Positions 9,794-19,465 of a stretch of DNA of 64,000 nt are shown here, piece after piece; the stretch's first letter is position 1, and the number at the start of each line of letters is the position of its first letter. A program made the translations under genes and the position numbers. This DNA comes from Mycobacterium colombiense. GTDB taxonomy: Bacteria > Actinomycetota > Actinomycetes > Mycobacteriales > Mycobacteriaceae. The notes below the pieces were generated by a model. That model was not told the DNA's origin. It did no database searches and worked only from the letters and a program-made list of their open reading frames with translations. Where the stretch lies: the NCBI RefSeq assembly GCF_003284935.1, contig NZ_QMEV01000021.1, positions 1 to 64,000 of the forward strand, given 5' to 3'.

Positions 9794-10185
9794 CCGGAAC
9801 CAGCGTCCGCTCCACCCGGCAGCGGGCCGCGATCTCCACGCTGCTGGAGACGCTCGACGAGTTCCGCTCGGCCCAAGAGCTGCACGACGAGCTGCGCCGC
9901 CGCGGCGAGAACATCGGCCTGACGACCGTCTACCGGACCCTGCAGTCGATGGCGGCGGCCGGGATGATCGACACGCTGCGCACCGACACCGGTGAATCGG
10001 TCTACCGCCGGTGTTCCGAACACCACCACCACCATCTGGTCTGCCGCAGTTGCGGCGCCACCATCGAGGTCGGCGATCACGAGGTCGAGGAGTGGGCCAC
10101 GGAAGTGGCTGCCAAGCATGGCTTCTCCGACGTCAGCCACACCATCGAGATCTTCGGCACCTGCTCGGATTGCGGGGGCCGGTAA
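9790..10185 (+). CDS. zur: Zinc uptake regulator Zur (FurB)
   Basis: Fur-family repressor that, loaded with zinc, shuts off zinc uptake genes. The 131-residue product has an N-terminal winged helix (TRQRAAISTLLETLDEFRS, with recognition segment GLTTVYRTLQSM). The metal and dimerisation domain holds a His run EHHHHHLVC and two structural CxxC pairs (CRSC and CSDC). The gene overlaps smtB by four bases. In mycobacteria SmtB represses this operon at low zinc and Zur acts at high zinc. It converges on the downstream leftward gene with 4 bp between them. Confidence 0.96.
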   Translation: MTGTSVRSTRQRAAISTLLETLDEFRSAQELHDELRRRGENIGLTTVYRTLQSMAAAGMIDTLRTDTGESVYRRCSEHHHHHLVCRSCGATIEVGDHEVEEWATEVAAKHGFSDVSHTIEIFGTCSDCGGR

Positions 10186-10189
10186 CCGG

Positions 10190-10618
10190 TTACGCCGTCA
10201 GCGCCCGGCGTATCTCGGCGCCGGTGTCGAGCACCAGCAGGATCAAGGTCCGCAGGGCGTCGTCGGCCAGGCCGGCGCCGGGGAAGTTGTAGCGCAGCAT
10301 CACGTCCGCGGTTTTCGACGCGCCTTTGCCCGAATTACGTTGCACCGCTTTCTCATTGATTTTCTCAATCAGGGTCACGCTGCCGAAGTTGCTGTCGCGC
10401 GCCTGCTTGGCCACCTGCTCGCCGAGTTTCTTGGTCAACGGCAGATCCCACGCCAGTATCTGGGTGAGCGAGATCAGATCGAGGCCCTCGGCGATGTTCA
10501 CCACCCGCAACGAGGCGATGGTGCCGTCGTGACGCACCGTCACCGCGCCGTCGGCCTCCTCCTCGAGCGGAAGGACATCGCCGAGTATCGATGCCAGACG
10601 CTGCTGCTGTGACGGCAT
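10190..10618 (-). CDS. Conserved hypothetical protein (Rv2360c-like)
   Basis: A 142-residue cytoplasmic protein of unknown function that I recognise as the usual companion of uppS in mycobacteria. It begins [21 protein letters not shown] and is mostly mixed alpha/beta, without signal peptide or membrane segment. The central part carries a Lys-rich KINEKAVQRNSGKGASK stretch. The ATG at 10618 overlaps the uppS stop by one base (TAATG), so translation is likely coupled. Longer in-frame extensions lie inside uppS and are rejected. Confidence 0.85.
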   Translation of the reverse strand: MPSQQQRLASILGDVLPLEEEADGAVTVRHDGTIASLRVVNIAEGLDLISLTQILAWDLPLTKKLGEQVAKQARDSNFGSVTLIEKINEKAVQRNSGKGASKTADVMLRYNFPGAGLADDALRTLILLVLDTGAEIRRALTA

Positions 10619-11535
10619 TATGCGCTCCCGAATCTGCGGTTGCGCGAGGCGTATTCCTCGCAGGCCGCCCACAAGTCGCGGCGGTCGTAGTCGGGCCACA
10701 GCTTGTCCTGGAAGACATACTCGGCGTACGCCGACTGCCACAGCATGAAATTGCTGGACCGGTGCTCCCCCGACGTCCGCAGGAACAGGTCCACGTCGGG
10801 GATGTCGGGCCGCTGCAGGTGGTGCGACACCGTCGCCTCGGTGACCCGTTCGGGGTTCAGCCGGCCGGCCGCGGCCAAACGGGCGATTTCCTTTGTGGCC
10901 TCGGCGATTTCGGCGCGACCGCCGTAGTTGACGCAATAATTGACCGTGATGACGTCGTTGTCCTTGGTCAGGTCCTCTGCGATCGCGAGTTCATTGATCA
11001 CGCTGCGCCACAGGCGTGGCCGCGAACCCACCCACCGGATCTTGACCCCGATGGTGTTCAGGTTCACCCGGCGCATGCGCACCACGTCGCGGTTGAATCC
11101 CATCAGGAAGCGGACCTCCTCGGGGGACCGCTTCCAGTTTTCGGTGGAGAAGGCGTAGAGGCTGAGCCATTTGATGCCGAGTTCGATTGCACCACAGACG
11201 ATGTCGATGACCACCGCCTCCCCGGCCTTGTGGCCGTCGGTGCGGGTCAATCCCTGCTGGGTGGCCCAGCGGCCGTTGCCGTCCATCACGATGGCCACAT
11301 GGTTGGGCAATCGGTCCGCCTCGATGTTGGGCGCGGCCGCCTTGGAGATGTGCTGCGGGGGCCGGCACGGCCCGCCGTCGGCGGACGGCGGCAGCTCGGG
11401 AAAGACGACCGGCCAGGTCGACTTGTCGGGGAACACCGGATAGTCGTCGGGCGCGGGGGGCAGCTGCGGGAAATCGGCTGACGCCGTGGGGCGCTGCGCC
11501 TTTCGGCCCGAGCCGCCGACCCAGAGTTTAGCCAC
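10618..11535 (-). CDS. uppS: Decaprenyl diphosphate synthase (cis-prenyltransferase)
   Basis: Elongates a short prenyl diphosphate with isopentenyl diphosphate in cis. It supplies the C50 decaprenyl carrier for peptidoglycan, arabinogalactan and lipoarabinomannan. The 305-residue protein has a Pro-rich N-terminal extension of about 75 residues typical of the mycobacterial enzyme. The signatures [13 protein letters not shown] (catalytic Asp), [13 protein letters not shown] and DLFLRTSGE follow, and it ends [17 protein letters not shown]. The GTG start at 11535 overlaps the recO stop by eight bases. Close to Rv2361c. Confidence 0.95.
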   Translation of the reverse strand: MAKLWVGGSGRKAQRPTASADFPQLPPAPDDYPVFPDKSTWPVVFPELPPSADGGPCRPPQHISKAAAPNIEADRLPNHVAIVMDGNGRWATQQGLTRTDGHKAGEAVVIDIVCGAIELGIKWLSLYAFSTENWKRSPEEVRFLMGFNRDVVRMRRVNLNTIGVKIRWVGSRPRLWRSVINELAIAEDLTKDNDVITVNYCVNYGGRAEIAEATKEIARLAAAGRLNPERVTEATVSHHLQRPDIPDVDLFLRTSGEHRSSNFMLWQSAYAEYVFQDKLWPDYDRRDLWAACEEYASRNRRFGSA

Positions 11536-12325
11536 AGTCCATATCCTGCCCGATCAGCGCCGCGCGCTGGTCGGCGATGGTGCGGTCGGCGTGATACGTC
11601 CGCTCCACCAGCGGCAAGGTCTTGAGCTGCCGCTCGAGATGCCACTGCAGGTGCGCGGCCACCAGACCGCTGACGTAGTTGCGGTGCGATTGCGGCGTCT
11701 TCTCGGCGAAGTCCCAATCGCCGTCGTGGAGCGCGGACATCAGATCCAGCACCCCCGGCGGCGGCGTCGTCGCACCGGCCGGGCGGCAATGAGTACAGAC
11801 GCTGCCGCCGGCACCGACATGGAAGGCCCGGTGGGGACCGGGCGTCGCGCACCGGGCGCACTCGTTCAGCGCCGGCGCCCATCCGGCGATGCCCATCGCG
11901 CGCAGCAGGTAGGCGTCCAGCAGTAGGTCCCGGGACCGGCGGCCGTCGGCCACCGCCCGCAACGCGCTCACCGTGAGCCCGTGCAGCGCCGGCGCCGGTG
12001 CCCGCTCCTCGCCGGCCAGGCGTTCGGCGGTTTCCAGCATGGCGCACCCGCACGTGTAGCGGCCGTAGTCGTTGACGATGTCGGTGGCGAACGCGTCGAT
12101 GGAGACGACCTGGGTGACGATGTCGAGGTTGCGGCCGGGATGGAGCTGCGCGTCGATATGCGCGAACGGCTCCAGCCGAGCACCGAATTTGCTGCGGGTG
12201 CGGCGCACGCCCTTGGCAACCGCGCGGACCAGCCCGTGATCACGAGTCAGCAGGGTGACGATCCGGTCGGCTTCGCCGAGCTTGTGCTGGCGCAACACAA
12301 CAGCCCGGTCTCGGTATAGCCGCAT
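11528..12325 (-). CDS. recO: DNA repair protein RecO
   Basis: Recombination mediator that loads RecA with RecR. At 265 residues it has the M. tuberculosis length. It has an N-terminal OB fold ([20 protein letters not shown]) and a zinc-binding pair CARC...CTHC in the C-terminal half. ATG 12325 is chosen because the RecO N-terminal motif begins there; an upstream in-frame extension is not conserved-looking. It is first of the recO-uppS-Rv2360c-like group and divergent from amiA2 across 61 bp. Confidence 0.94.
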   Translation of the reverse strand: MRLYRDRAVVLRQHKLGEADRIVTLLTRDHGLVRAVAKGVRRTRSKFGARLEPFAHIDAQLHPGRNLDIVTQVVSIDAFATDIVNDYGRYTCGCAMLETAERLAGEERAPAPALHGLTVSALRAVADGRRSRDLLLDAYLLRAMGIAGWAPALNECARCATPGPHRAFHVGAGGSVCTHCRPAGATTPPPGVLDLMSALHDGDWDFAEKTPQSHRNYVSGLVAAHLQWHLERQLKTLPLVERTYHADRTIADQRAALIGQDMDCG

Positions 12326-12386
12326 CACAATAGTTTTGCACCCCGCCGCGACATTGCGGGTATCCGCGCCGTTAGTCTCGTACCCC

Positions 12387-13877
12387 GTGATTGGCGCTTC
12401 TGGGTCGGGTCCCGGATCCATTTCCGGATCCGGCCACCGGCGCCTGCCCACGCTCACTGACCTGCTCTATCAGCTGGCGAGCCGCTCGGTGACGTCCACC
12501 ACACTGGTGGGTCGCTCGCTGCACGCCATCCATGCCAGCCAGCCGACGCTGAACGCCTTTCGGGTGGTGCTGACCGAGTCGGCGCTGGCCGATGCCGCCG
12601 AGGCCGACCGGCGACGCGCGGCCGGTGACACCGCCCCGCTGCTGGGGATTCCGATCGCGGTCAAAGACGACGTCGACGTTGCTGGAGTGCCCACCGCCTT
12701 CGGGACCGAGGGGTCGGTCGCCCCGGCGACGCAGGACGCCGAGGTAGTGCGCCGTCTCAAGGCGGCCGGCGCGGTGATCGTCGGCAAGACCAACACCTGC
12801 GAACTCGGCCAGTGGCCGTTCACCAGCGGGCCCGGTTTCGGGCATACCCGCAACCCTTGGTCGCGCCGGCACACCCCGGGCGGATCGTCGGGGGGCAGCG
12901 CAGCGGCGGTGGCGGCCGGGCTGGTCACGGCGGCGATCGGCTCCGACGGCGCCGGCAGCATCCGCATCCCTGCGGCGTGGACGCACCTGGTGGGCATCAA
13001 GCCGCAACGCGGCCGCATCTCGACCTGGCCCTTGCCGGAGGCGTTCAACGGCATCACGGTCAACGGCGTGCTGGCCCGGACCGTGGCCGATGCGGCACTG
13101 GTGCTCGACGCCGCTTCCGGAAATGTCGAGGGAGACCGGCACAAGCCGCCGCCGATCACCGCCTCCGACTATGTGGGCAAGGCGCCCGGCCCGCTGAACA
13201 TCGCGCTGTCCACCCGGTTTCCGTACACCGGCTTCCGGCCGAAGCTGCACCCGGAGATCCTGGCCGCGACGCGCGCGGTCGGCAAGCAGCTCGAACTGCT
13301 CGGCCACACCGTGGTGCCGGGCAACCCCGATTACGGCGTGCGGCTGTCGTGGGACTTTCTCGCCCGGTCCACGGCGGGACTGCGGGATTGGGAGGAGCGG
13401 CTGGGCGACGGCGTGGTGCTGGACCCCCGCACCCTGTCCAACCTGCGCCTGGGCGCCGTGCTGGGCCAGGCGATTCTGCGCAGCGCGCGTCGGCACGAGG
13501 CGGAAGACCAGCGCCGGGTCGGCTCGATCTTCGACATCGTCGACGTGGTGTTGGCGCCGACCACCGCGCAGCCCCCGCCGCTGGCCCGCGCCTTCGACCG
13601 GCTCAGCGGCTTCGGCACCGACCGCGCCATGATCGCCGCCTGCCCGCTGACGTTCCCGTGGAATGTCCTGGGGTGGCCGTCGATCAACGTCCCGGCGGGC
13701 TTCACCTCCGAGGGCTTGCCGATCGGTGTGCAGCTGATGGGGCCGGCGAACAGCGAGGGCATGTTGATCTCGCTGGCCGCCGAGCTGGAAGCGGTCAGCG
13801 GGTGGGCGAGCGAACAGCCCCAGCCGTGGTGGGACCAGACGACGGACGCTCCGGGCGCCGCCGGGCCCCGCGCCTGA
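12387..13877 (+). CDS. amiA2: Amidase signature family protein (AmiA2-like)
   Basis: Hydrolyses an amide bond; the natural substrate is unknown. The 496-residue product has the amidase Ser-cisSer-Lys triad: Lys in PIAVKDDVDV, the glycine-rich TPGGSSGGSAAAVAAG, and the nucleophile Ser in GSDGAGSIRIPA. The C-terminal part keeps FPWNVLGWPSINVPAGF. Start GTG 12387 agrees with the M. tuberculosis protein. A TAGTCT -10-like hexamer ends eight bases before this GTG and no purine-rich ribosome site is seen, so the mRNA may be leaderless. It is followed by the decarboxylase gene. Confidence 0.93.
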   Translation: MIGASGSGPGSISGSGHRRLPTLTDLLYQLASRSVTSTTLVGRSLHAIHASQPTLNAFRVVLTESALADAAEADRRRAAGDTAPLLGIPIAVKDDVDVAGVPTAFGTEGSVAPATQDAEVVRRLKAAGAVIVGKTNTCELGQWPFTSGPGFGHTRNPWSRRHTPGGSSGGSAAAVAAGLVTAAIGSDGAGSIRIPAAWTHLVGIKPQRGRISTWPLPEAFNGITVNGVLARTVADAALVLDAASGNVEGDRHKPPPITASDYVGKAPGPLNIALSTRFPYTGFRPKLHPEILAATRAVGKQLELLGHTVVPGNPDYGVRLSWDFLARSTAGLRDWEERLGDGVVLDPRTLSNLRLGAVLGQAILRSARRHEAEDQRRVGSIFDIVDVVLAPTTAQPPPLARAFDRLSGFGTDRAMIAACPLTFPWNVLGWPSINVPAGFTSEGLPIGVQLMGPANSEGMLISLAAELEAVSGWASEQPQPWWDQTTDAPGAAGPRA

Positions 13878-13947
13878 CCACGTCGCCCCGCGTTCGCCCA
13901 GGTATTCGTGAGGAATTAGCCGCTGGCAACTCGGGTACTCGTTGGCG

Positions 13948-15405
13948 ATGGACCAATCGACCGCTCCCCTACTCGATGCGCTGGCCGATTATCGGGCCAA
14001 GAACCGGTACGGATTCACGCCACCGGGCCACCGCCAAGGTCGCGGCACCGACGACCGCGTGCTGCAGGTGCTGGGCCACGAACCGTTCCTCGACGACGTG
14101 CTGGCCAGCGGCGGCCTGGATGACCGCAGAACCAGCAACCAGTATTTGAAGCACGCCGAGGACCTGATGGCCGAGGCCGTCGGCGCCGACATCGCATGGT
14201 TTTCCACCTGCGGCAGTTCCCTGTCGGTGAAGGCGGCGATGATGGCCGTGGCCGGCGGCGACGGCAGTCTGCTGGTGAGCCGGGACAGCCACAAATCGAT
14301 CGTCGCGGGTCTGATCTTCTCTGGCGTGCAGCCGCGGTGGATCACGCCGCGGTGGGACGCCGAACATCACTTCTCCCATCCGCCGTCACCGCAGCAGGTC
14401 GAAGAGGTGTGGGACAAGCATCCCGACGCCGCAGGGGCGCTCATCGTGAGCCCCAGCCCGTATGGCACCTGCGCCGACATCGCCGGAATCGCCGACGTCT
14501 GCCACGCGCGGGGCAAGCCCTTGATCATCGACGAAGCCTGGGGCGCGCACCTGCCGTTCCACGACGACCTGCCGACCTGGGCGATGGACGCCGGCGCCGA
14601 CATCTGTGTGGTCAGCGTGCACAAAATGGGCGCCGGTTTCGAGCAGGGCTCGGTGTTCCACGTGCAGGGTGACCGCATCGACAAGGATCGACTGTCGGCC
14701 TGCGCGGACCTGTTGATGACCACCAGCCCCAACGTCCTGCTGTATTCGGCCATGGACGGATGGCGGCGCCAAATGGTCGAGCACGGACACGAATTACTCG
14801 GTGCCGCATTGGATCTCGCCCATCAATTGCGCGCAGACATCGAAGAGCTACCCGGCGTCGAGGTGCTCGACGACGAGCTACTCGGGGTGCAGGCGTCCCA
14901 CGACCTGGACCGCCTGCAGGTGCTGATGGACGTATCGGGCACCGGCACCTCCGGCTACCAGGCCGCCGACTGGCTGCGCGCCAACGCGCACGTCGACACC
15001 GGGATGAGCGATCACCGCCGCATCCTGGCCACGCTGTCGTTCGCGGACGACAAGACCACCGCCGGGCGTCTCACCGATGCGCTGACGGCGTGGCGCAAGG
15101 CGGCCGACGACTTCGACCGCCCGCCACAGATCGACCTGCCCTCCCCCGAAGAGCTGCAATTGGAGACCGTGTGTCTACCCCGCGACGCGTTCTTCGGTCA
15201 CGTCGAGGCGGTGCCCACCGATCAGGCCGCCGGGCGGGTCGCCGCCGAACAGGTGACACCCTATCCCCCCGGCATCCCGGCGGTCGTGCCCGGCGAGCGT
15301 CTCAATGAGGCGGTGCTGGACTACTTGTGCACCGGGGTGCGCGCCGGCATGAACACCCCGGACGCCGCCGACCCGTCGATGAAAACGATTCGGGTGCTCG
15401 CCTGA
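13948..15405 (+). CDS. Orn/Lys/Arg decarboxylase family protein, PLP-dependent
   Basis: Predicted fold-type I decarboxylase of a basic amino acid; which one is not clear. The 485-residue product (a TTG two codons upstream is an alternative start) opens with NRYGFTPPGHRQGRG, typical of the family. The PLP-binding Asp is in IIDEAWGAH and the Schiff-base Lys in SVHKMGAGFEQGS. It ends with the C-terminal motif VTPYPPGIPAVVPGE. It lacks the receiver-like wing domain of E. coli inducible enzymes. It sits between amiA2 and era, adjacent genes in M. tuberculosis as I remember them, so this looks like an insertion or a gene lost there. No clear ribosome binding site is seen. Confidence 0.88.
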   Translation: MDQSTAPLLDALADYRAKNRYGFTPPGHRQGRGTDDRVLQVLGHEPFLDDVLASGGLDDRRTSNQYLKHAEDLMAEAVGADIAWFSTCGSSLSVKAAMMAVAGGDGSLLVSRDSHKSIVAGLIFSGVQPRWITPRWDAEHHFSHPPSPQQVEEVWDKHPDAAGALIVSPSPYGTCADIAGIADVCHARGKPLIIDEAWGAHLPFHDDLPTWAMDAGADICVVSVHKMGAGFEQGSVFHVQGDRIDKDRLSACADLLMTTSPNVLLYSAMDGWRRQMVEHGHELLGAALDLAHQLRADIEELPGVEVLDDELLGVQASHDLDRLQVLMDVSGTGTSGYQAADWLRANAHVDTGMSDHRRILATLSFADDKTTAGRLTDALTAWRKAADDFDRPPQIDLPSPEELQLETVCLPRDAFFGHVEAVPTDQAAGRVAAEQVTPYPPGIPAVVPGERLNEAVLDYLCTGVRAGMNTPDAADPSMKTIRVLA

Positions 15406-15447
15406 CCCACCGGTGAAGCGCGGGCACCCGCCGGCCGCATAGGACCG

Positions 15448-16347
15448 CTAAAAGCCCAACCGGCCAAGCTGTTTGGGGTCGCTCTGCCAGTTTTTGGCGA
15501 CCTTGACGCGCAGATCGAGGTAGACCTTTGTGCCCAGCAGCTTTTCGATCTGGGCGCGCGCGGCGGTGCCCACCTCCCGCAGCCGGGCACCACCCTTGCC
15601 GATGACGATCCCCTTCTGGCTGTCGCGTTCGACGTAAAGCAGGGCATGCACGTCGATCAGGTCGTCGCGATCCTGGCGCGCGTTGACTTCGTCGATGACC
15701 ACCGCCAGCGAATGCGGCAGCTCGTCGCGCACACCCTCGAGGGCGGCCTCCCGGATGAGCTCGGCCATCAGCACCTCTTCGGGCTCGTCGGTCAGCTCAC
15801 CGTCGGGGTAGTACGCCGGGCCGGGCGGCAGCGCCGCGGCCAGCACGTCGATCAAGATGTCGACCTGGGCCCCGGTGACCGCCGACACCGGGACGATTTC
15901 CGCCGAGTCGCCCACCAGCTCGCTGACCGCCACCAGCTGCGCGGCCACGCGGTCTTTGGGCGTTTTGTCGATCTTGGTGACGATCGCGACCAGCGTCGTC
16001 TTCGGCGCGGTCACGCGGATCTGCTCGACGATCCACCGGTCGCCGGGACCGATGGCTTCGTCGGCCGGGATGCACAGCCCGATCACGTCGACCTCGGAAT
16101 ACGTATCGCGCACAAGATCATTCAGCCGCTTACCCAGCAGGGTGCGCGGCCGGTGCAGGCCGGGCGTGTCGACCAGGATGATCTGAAAGTCGTCGCGGTG
16201 CATGATGCCGCGGATGGTGTGCCGGGTGGTTTGGGGTCGCATCGAGGTGATCGCCACCTTGGTTCCGACGAGCGCGTTCGTCAGCGTCGATTTCCCGGTG
16301 TTGGGGCGGCCCACCAAACACACGAAGCCGGAACGGAATTCAGTCAT
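15448..16347 (-). CDS. era: GTPase Era
   Basis: Ribosome-assembly GTPase that binds 16S rRNA. The 299-residue protein shows G1 GRPNTGKS, G3 DTPG, G4 TKID and the C-terminal KH domain with [19 protein letters not shown] 16347 starts the canonical [16 protein letters not shown]. It overlaps the upstream CorC-like gene by eight bases, forming a translationally coupled block with ybeY, whose product also works in ribosome maturation. Its stop faces the decarboxylase stop 42 bp away. Confidence 0.97.
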   Translation of the reverse strand: MTEFRSGFVCLVGRPNTGKSTLTNALVGTKVAITSMRPQTTRHTIRGIMHRDDFQIILVDTPGLHRPRTLLGKRLNDLVRDTYSEVDVIGLCIPADEAIGPGDRWIVEQIRVTAPKTTLVAIVTKIDKTPKDRVAAQLVAVSELVGDSAEIVPVSAVTGAQVDILIDVLAAALPPGPAYYPDGELTDEPEEVLMAELIREAALEGVRDELPHSLAVVIDEVNARQDRDDLIDVHALLYVERDSQKGIVIGKGGARLREVGTAARAQIEKLLGTKVYLDLRVKVAKNWQSDPKQLGRLGF

Positions 16348-17650
16348 GCTGCTCGGATTCCTCGCCATCGGATGAACCGTCGGATTCGATCGGGCTGAGC
16401 AGCACGGTATTGATCCGCACCCGGCCCCGGTGGTCGGTACCGCCTTCGGCCTGCAGCCGCAGACCGTGCGAGACCACCTCGGCGCCCGGCAGCGGTACCC
16501 GGCCCAGCTCCAGGGCGAGCAGGCCGCCCACGGTGTCGACGTCGAGATCGTCGTCGAACTCCACGCCGTACAACTCGCCCAAATCCTCGATCGGCAGCCG
16601 CGCCGACACCCGGAAGTGCTTGTCGCCCAGGTTTTCGACGGGCGCCGTCTCCGCCTGGTCGTACTCATCGGCGATCTCGCCGACGATTTCCTCGAGCACG
16701 TCTTCGATGCTGACCAGCCCGGCGATCGCGCCGTATTCGTCGACGAGAAGCGCCATGTGGTTGCGGTCGCGCTGCATTTCCCGCAGCAGCGAGTCCAACG
16801 GCTTGGAGTCCGGCACGAAGACGGCCGGCCGCATCACCTTCGACACCGGCGGGGTGCGCCCGCCGTCGCCCGACAGAACCGTCTGCTGGACAAGATCTTT
16901 CAGGTACACGACGCCGACGATGTCATCGACGTTCTCACCGATCACCGGGATGCGGGAATGCCCGCTGCGCACCGCCAGGTTGATGGCCTGGCTGGCGTAC
17001 TTGTCGCTTTCGATCCAGATCATCTCGGTGCGCGGCACCATCACCTCGCGGGCCGGGGTGTCTCCGAGTTCGAAGACCGACTGGATCATCCGGCGCTCCT
17101 CGGCGGCCACCACGCCGCGCTGCTGGGCCAGGTCGACGACTTCACGCAACTCGATCTCGGAGGCGAACGGCCCGTTACGCAGACCACGGCCGGGAGTCAC
17201 CGCATTACCCAGCAGCACCAGCAACCGGCTGATCGGCATCAACAACCACGAAATAGCCTGCAGCGGAAGGACAGTCGTCAACGCGATGGAGTAGGCGTTC
17301 TGACGGCCGAGGGTGCGCGGACCCACCCCCATCACGACGAAGCTGGTGACCACCATGATGGCCGCGGCACCGAACAAACCCCATCTCAGCCCGAAGTTGT
17401 CATAGAGGAACACCACCAGCAGCACGGTCGCCGTGATCTCGCAGGTGGTGCGGAGCAGCACCACCAGGTTGATGTAGCGGGGCCGTTCGGACATGACCTT
17501 GGACAACGCCACCGCGCCGGGCCGCTCGTCGCGCACCAACTCCTGAACGCGGGCCAGCGACACCGTGCTGATGGCCGCATCGATCGCCGCGAACAGTCCG
17601 CCGAGCGCGATCAGCGCGACTGCACCGAGCAGCTCAGACCAGCCGGTCAT
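16340..17650 (-). CDS. CorC/HlyC-family membrane protein with DUF21 and CBS domains
   Basis: A 436-residue polytopic protein like Rv2366c, probably involved in divalent cation (Mg/Co) homeostasis by family analogy; not demonstrated. The N-terminal DUF21 region has about four membrane segments (first [21 protein letters not shown]). Then come two CBS modules (around [16 protein letters not shown] and [16 protein letters not shown]) and a C-terminal CorC/HlyC domain ([18 protein letters not shown]). Start ATG 17650 overlaps the upstream stop by ATGA, and its own stop overlaps era. Confidence 0.93.
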   Translation of the reverse strand: MTGWSELLGAVALIALGGLFAAIDAAISTVSLARVQELVRDERPGAVALSKVMSERPRYINLVVLLRTTCEITATVLLVVFLYDNFGLRWGLFGAAAIMVVTSFVVMGVGPRTLGRQNAYSIALTTVLPLQAISWLLMPISRLLVLLGNAVTPGRGLRNGPFASEIELREVVDLAQQRGVVAAEERRMIQSVFELGDTPAREVMVPRTEMIWIESDKYASQAINLAVRSGHSRIPVIGENVDDIVGVVYLKDLVQQTVLSGDGGRTPPVSKVMRPAVFVPDSKPLDSLLREMQRDRNHMALLVDEYGAIAGLVSIEDVLEEIVGEIADEYDQAETAPVENLGDKHFRVSARLPIEDLGELYGVEFDDDLDVDTVGGLLALELGRVPLPGAEVVSHGLRLQAEGGTDHRGRVRINTVLLSPIESDGSSDGEESEQHD

Positions 17651-18915
17651 GAGTCAGCGTTCTGCTCCTCGGACCGGCTCCGGCGAGCGAGCAGCCAGGC
17701 GACCAGGCCCACCACCACCGCAAACCCCCCGAAGCGCAGCGCCAGGGTCCATCCGGATTGGCTGGGCTGACTGGGCTCCTGGTGGTGCACGGCCAGCAGC
17801 ACCAGGAAACTGCCGTCGTCGGTCGGCCCGACGCCCGGCGTCGGCTGCGTCTTGATCACCCTGATCTGGGCGGGAGCGCTGCTGGAGTTGTCGATCTGCC
17901 CCCAGGCCAGGGTGGAGTCGTCGAGCAGGAAGGTGTCCTGGCTGCCCGCGGGTTGGCTCCCGTCGTGACCCACCACCGCCACGTGGCCCACCTCCACGGT
18001 CTCGCCCTTGGCGGGAACGAACACCGTGACGTTCTCGTACAGCTTCGGGGGCGCCGGCGGCTTGTAGTCGGGCGGCGGCGGACCGTTGTACCCGTTCAAC
18101 GGAAGCGAGCCCCCGCCATAGAAGCTGCCCGCGGCCACGTAGCTGTCACCTACCGCGGTGAACGGGACGACGCCGACGGTCGCGGCGTCGAGCACCATCC
18201 GGCCCCCGCGCGGCAGGTACGCCTCCTGATAGGCGCCGTTGTAGAAGTAGCGGAAGGTGATCGGCTGATTGAGCGGGTTGTAGATGGTCGGGCGCCGGTA
18301 GGCGTCGTCGTAGTCCAGGTAGTCCCAGTGGCGCGGCCGGACGAACTTCTGATCGTCGACCTTGAGGATGTCGACGTTCTCCCGGTGCGAACTCACGACG
18401 TTTTGCACCCGCTGATTGACGTCCAGCTGGGTCGGCGGCTTCGGGGGGTTGGCGGGATCGACCCGCGAAACCGGTGCGGCCTTGGCCGCCGCGATCGCCA
18501 GCGACGGCGCGTCCAGCCCCCGCGGCGGCGCCACCACCGGCGCGTTCCGCGGTGCGTCGGGGCCGGGCGGAGGGATCTCCAGCGCCGGGACGCTCTGGCC
18601 CGCATTGGGCGGCGGGAGGACCAGCGGGTTCTGCGCCGGCGGCGGCATCGGCGGCGGCTCGTACACCGGAATGGGAATTTCCGGGGCCCGCGTCGGCGCA
18701 TTGCTCGGTGGCCCCTCCACCCCGCGGTGATCCTCGTTGCACACGTTCGCGGTGTGGTAGGCGTTCACGTAAAACATGCAGTGCTGGCAGGCAACGGGGT
18801 TCGAGCCCGCGCCCGCGCACGGAGCCGCCTGTGCCACCGAAGCGGTGGTGGTGACCAACACCGACAGCGGTGCGAATGCGATGGCTGCGGCCGCCAGGAT
18901 GCGAAGTGGCCTCAA
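17647..18915 (-). CDS. Proline-rich secreted or membrane-anchored protein of unknown function
   Basis: Not recognised. The 422-residue product starts at TTG 18915, which overlaps the ybeY stop as TTGA, with AAGG eleven bases upstream. An N-terminal signal peptide ([26 protein letters not shown]) is followed by a Cys-rich patch (four Cys within about 30 residues, [17 protein letters not shown]). A Pro-rich linker spans roughly residues 70-150. A beta-rich domain begins near [18 protein letters not shown]. One C-terminal membrane helix ([18 protein letters not shown]) anchors it with a short basic tail. This predicts a protein mostly outside the membrane. It is embedded in the ybeY-corC-era block with four-base overlaps on both sides. 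Confidence 0.85.
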   Translation of the reverse strand: MRPLRILAAAAIAFAPLSVLVTTTASVAQAAPCAGAGSNPVACQHCMFYVNAYHTANVCNEDHRGVEGPPSNAPTRAPEIPIPVYEPPPMPPPAQNPLVLPPPNAGQSVPALEIPPPGPDAPRNAPVVAPPRGLDAPSLAIAAAKAAPVSRVDPANPPKPPTQLDVNQRVQNVVSSHRENVDILKVDDQKFVRPRHWDYLDYDDAYRRPTIYNPLNQPITFRYFYNGAYQEAYLPRGGRMVLDAATVGVVPFTAVGDSYVAAGSFYGGGSLPLNGYNGPPPPDYKPPAPPKLYENVTVFVPAKGETVEVGHVAVVGHDGSQPAGSQDTFLLDDSTLAWGQIDNSSSAPAQIRVIKTQPTPGVGPTDDGSFLVLLAVHHQEPSQPSQSGWTLALRFGGFAVVVGLVAWLLARRSRSEEQNADS

Positions 18916-19445
18916 TGGTCGAAATACCTTGACTTGTCGAGCAATCGGCGGTCGCGTTCGGATTGGCGGTCCTGGTGGTAGGCCTCGACCTGCTCGGCGA
19001 CCCACTCTTCGAGCAACCGGTCCTGCAGGGCGAACATCTCCTTTTCCTCGTCCGGCTCGCCGTGGTCGTAGCCGATCAGGTGCAGCACCCCGTGGATGGT
19101 CAGCAGCGCCAGCTCGTGTCCCAGGCTGTGCCCCGCCGAGGCGGCCTGGCCTGCCGCGAATTCGGGGCACAACACGATGTCGCCCAGCATCGCGGGCCCC
19201 GGCTCGGGGGCGTCCGGACGCCCGCCCGGCTCGAGTTCGTCCATCGGAAAGCTCATCACGTCGGTCGGGCCGGGCAGGTCCATCCAGCGCATGTGCAGGT
19301 CCGCCATCGCGGCGGTATCCAGCAGCACCATCGACAGCTCGGCCGCCGGATTGACGTCCATCTTGGCGATCACGAACCGCGCGACGCTGATCAGCTCTGC
19401 CTCGGAGACGTCGATACCCGATTCGTTGGATACCTCAATGCTCAT
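18912..19445 (-). CDS. ybeY: Endoribonuclease YbeY (rRNA maturation factor)
   Basis: Metal-dependent single-strand endoribonuclease for 16S rRNA 3' end maturation and 70S quality control. The 177-residue product carries the zinc motif [20 protein letters not shown] (His-x3-His-x5-His). The conserved [15 protein letters not shown] lies upstream of it. Start ATG 19445. It follows phoH by 20 bp, the common phoH-ybeY pairing, and overlaps the next gene by four bases. Confidence 0.96.
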   Translation of the reverse strand: MSIEVSNESGIDVSEAELISVARFVIAKMDVNPAAELSMVLLDTAAMADLHMRWMDLPGPTDVMSFPMDELEPGGRPDAPEPGPAMLGDIVLCPEFAAGQAASAGHSLGHELALLTIHGVLHLIGYDHGEPDEEKEMFALQDRLLEEWVAEQVEAYHQDRQSERDRRLLDKSRYFDH

Positions 19446-19465
19446 AGAATCCGCTCACCGCACCA

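Noticed and set aside
18790..18815. tRNA-like GGTTCGAGCCC sequence
   Set aside because: It lies inside the secreted proline-rich gene and no cloverleaf can be formed around it.
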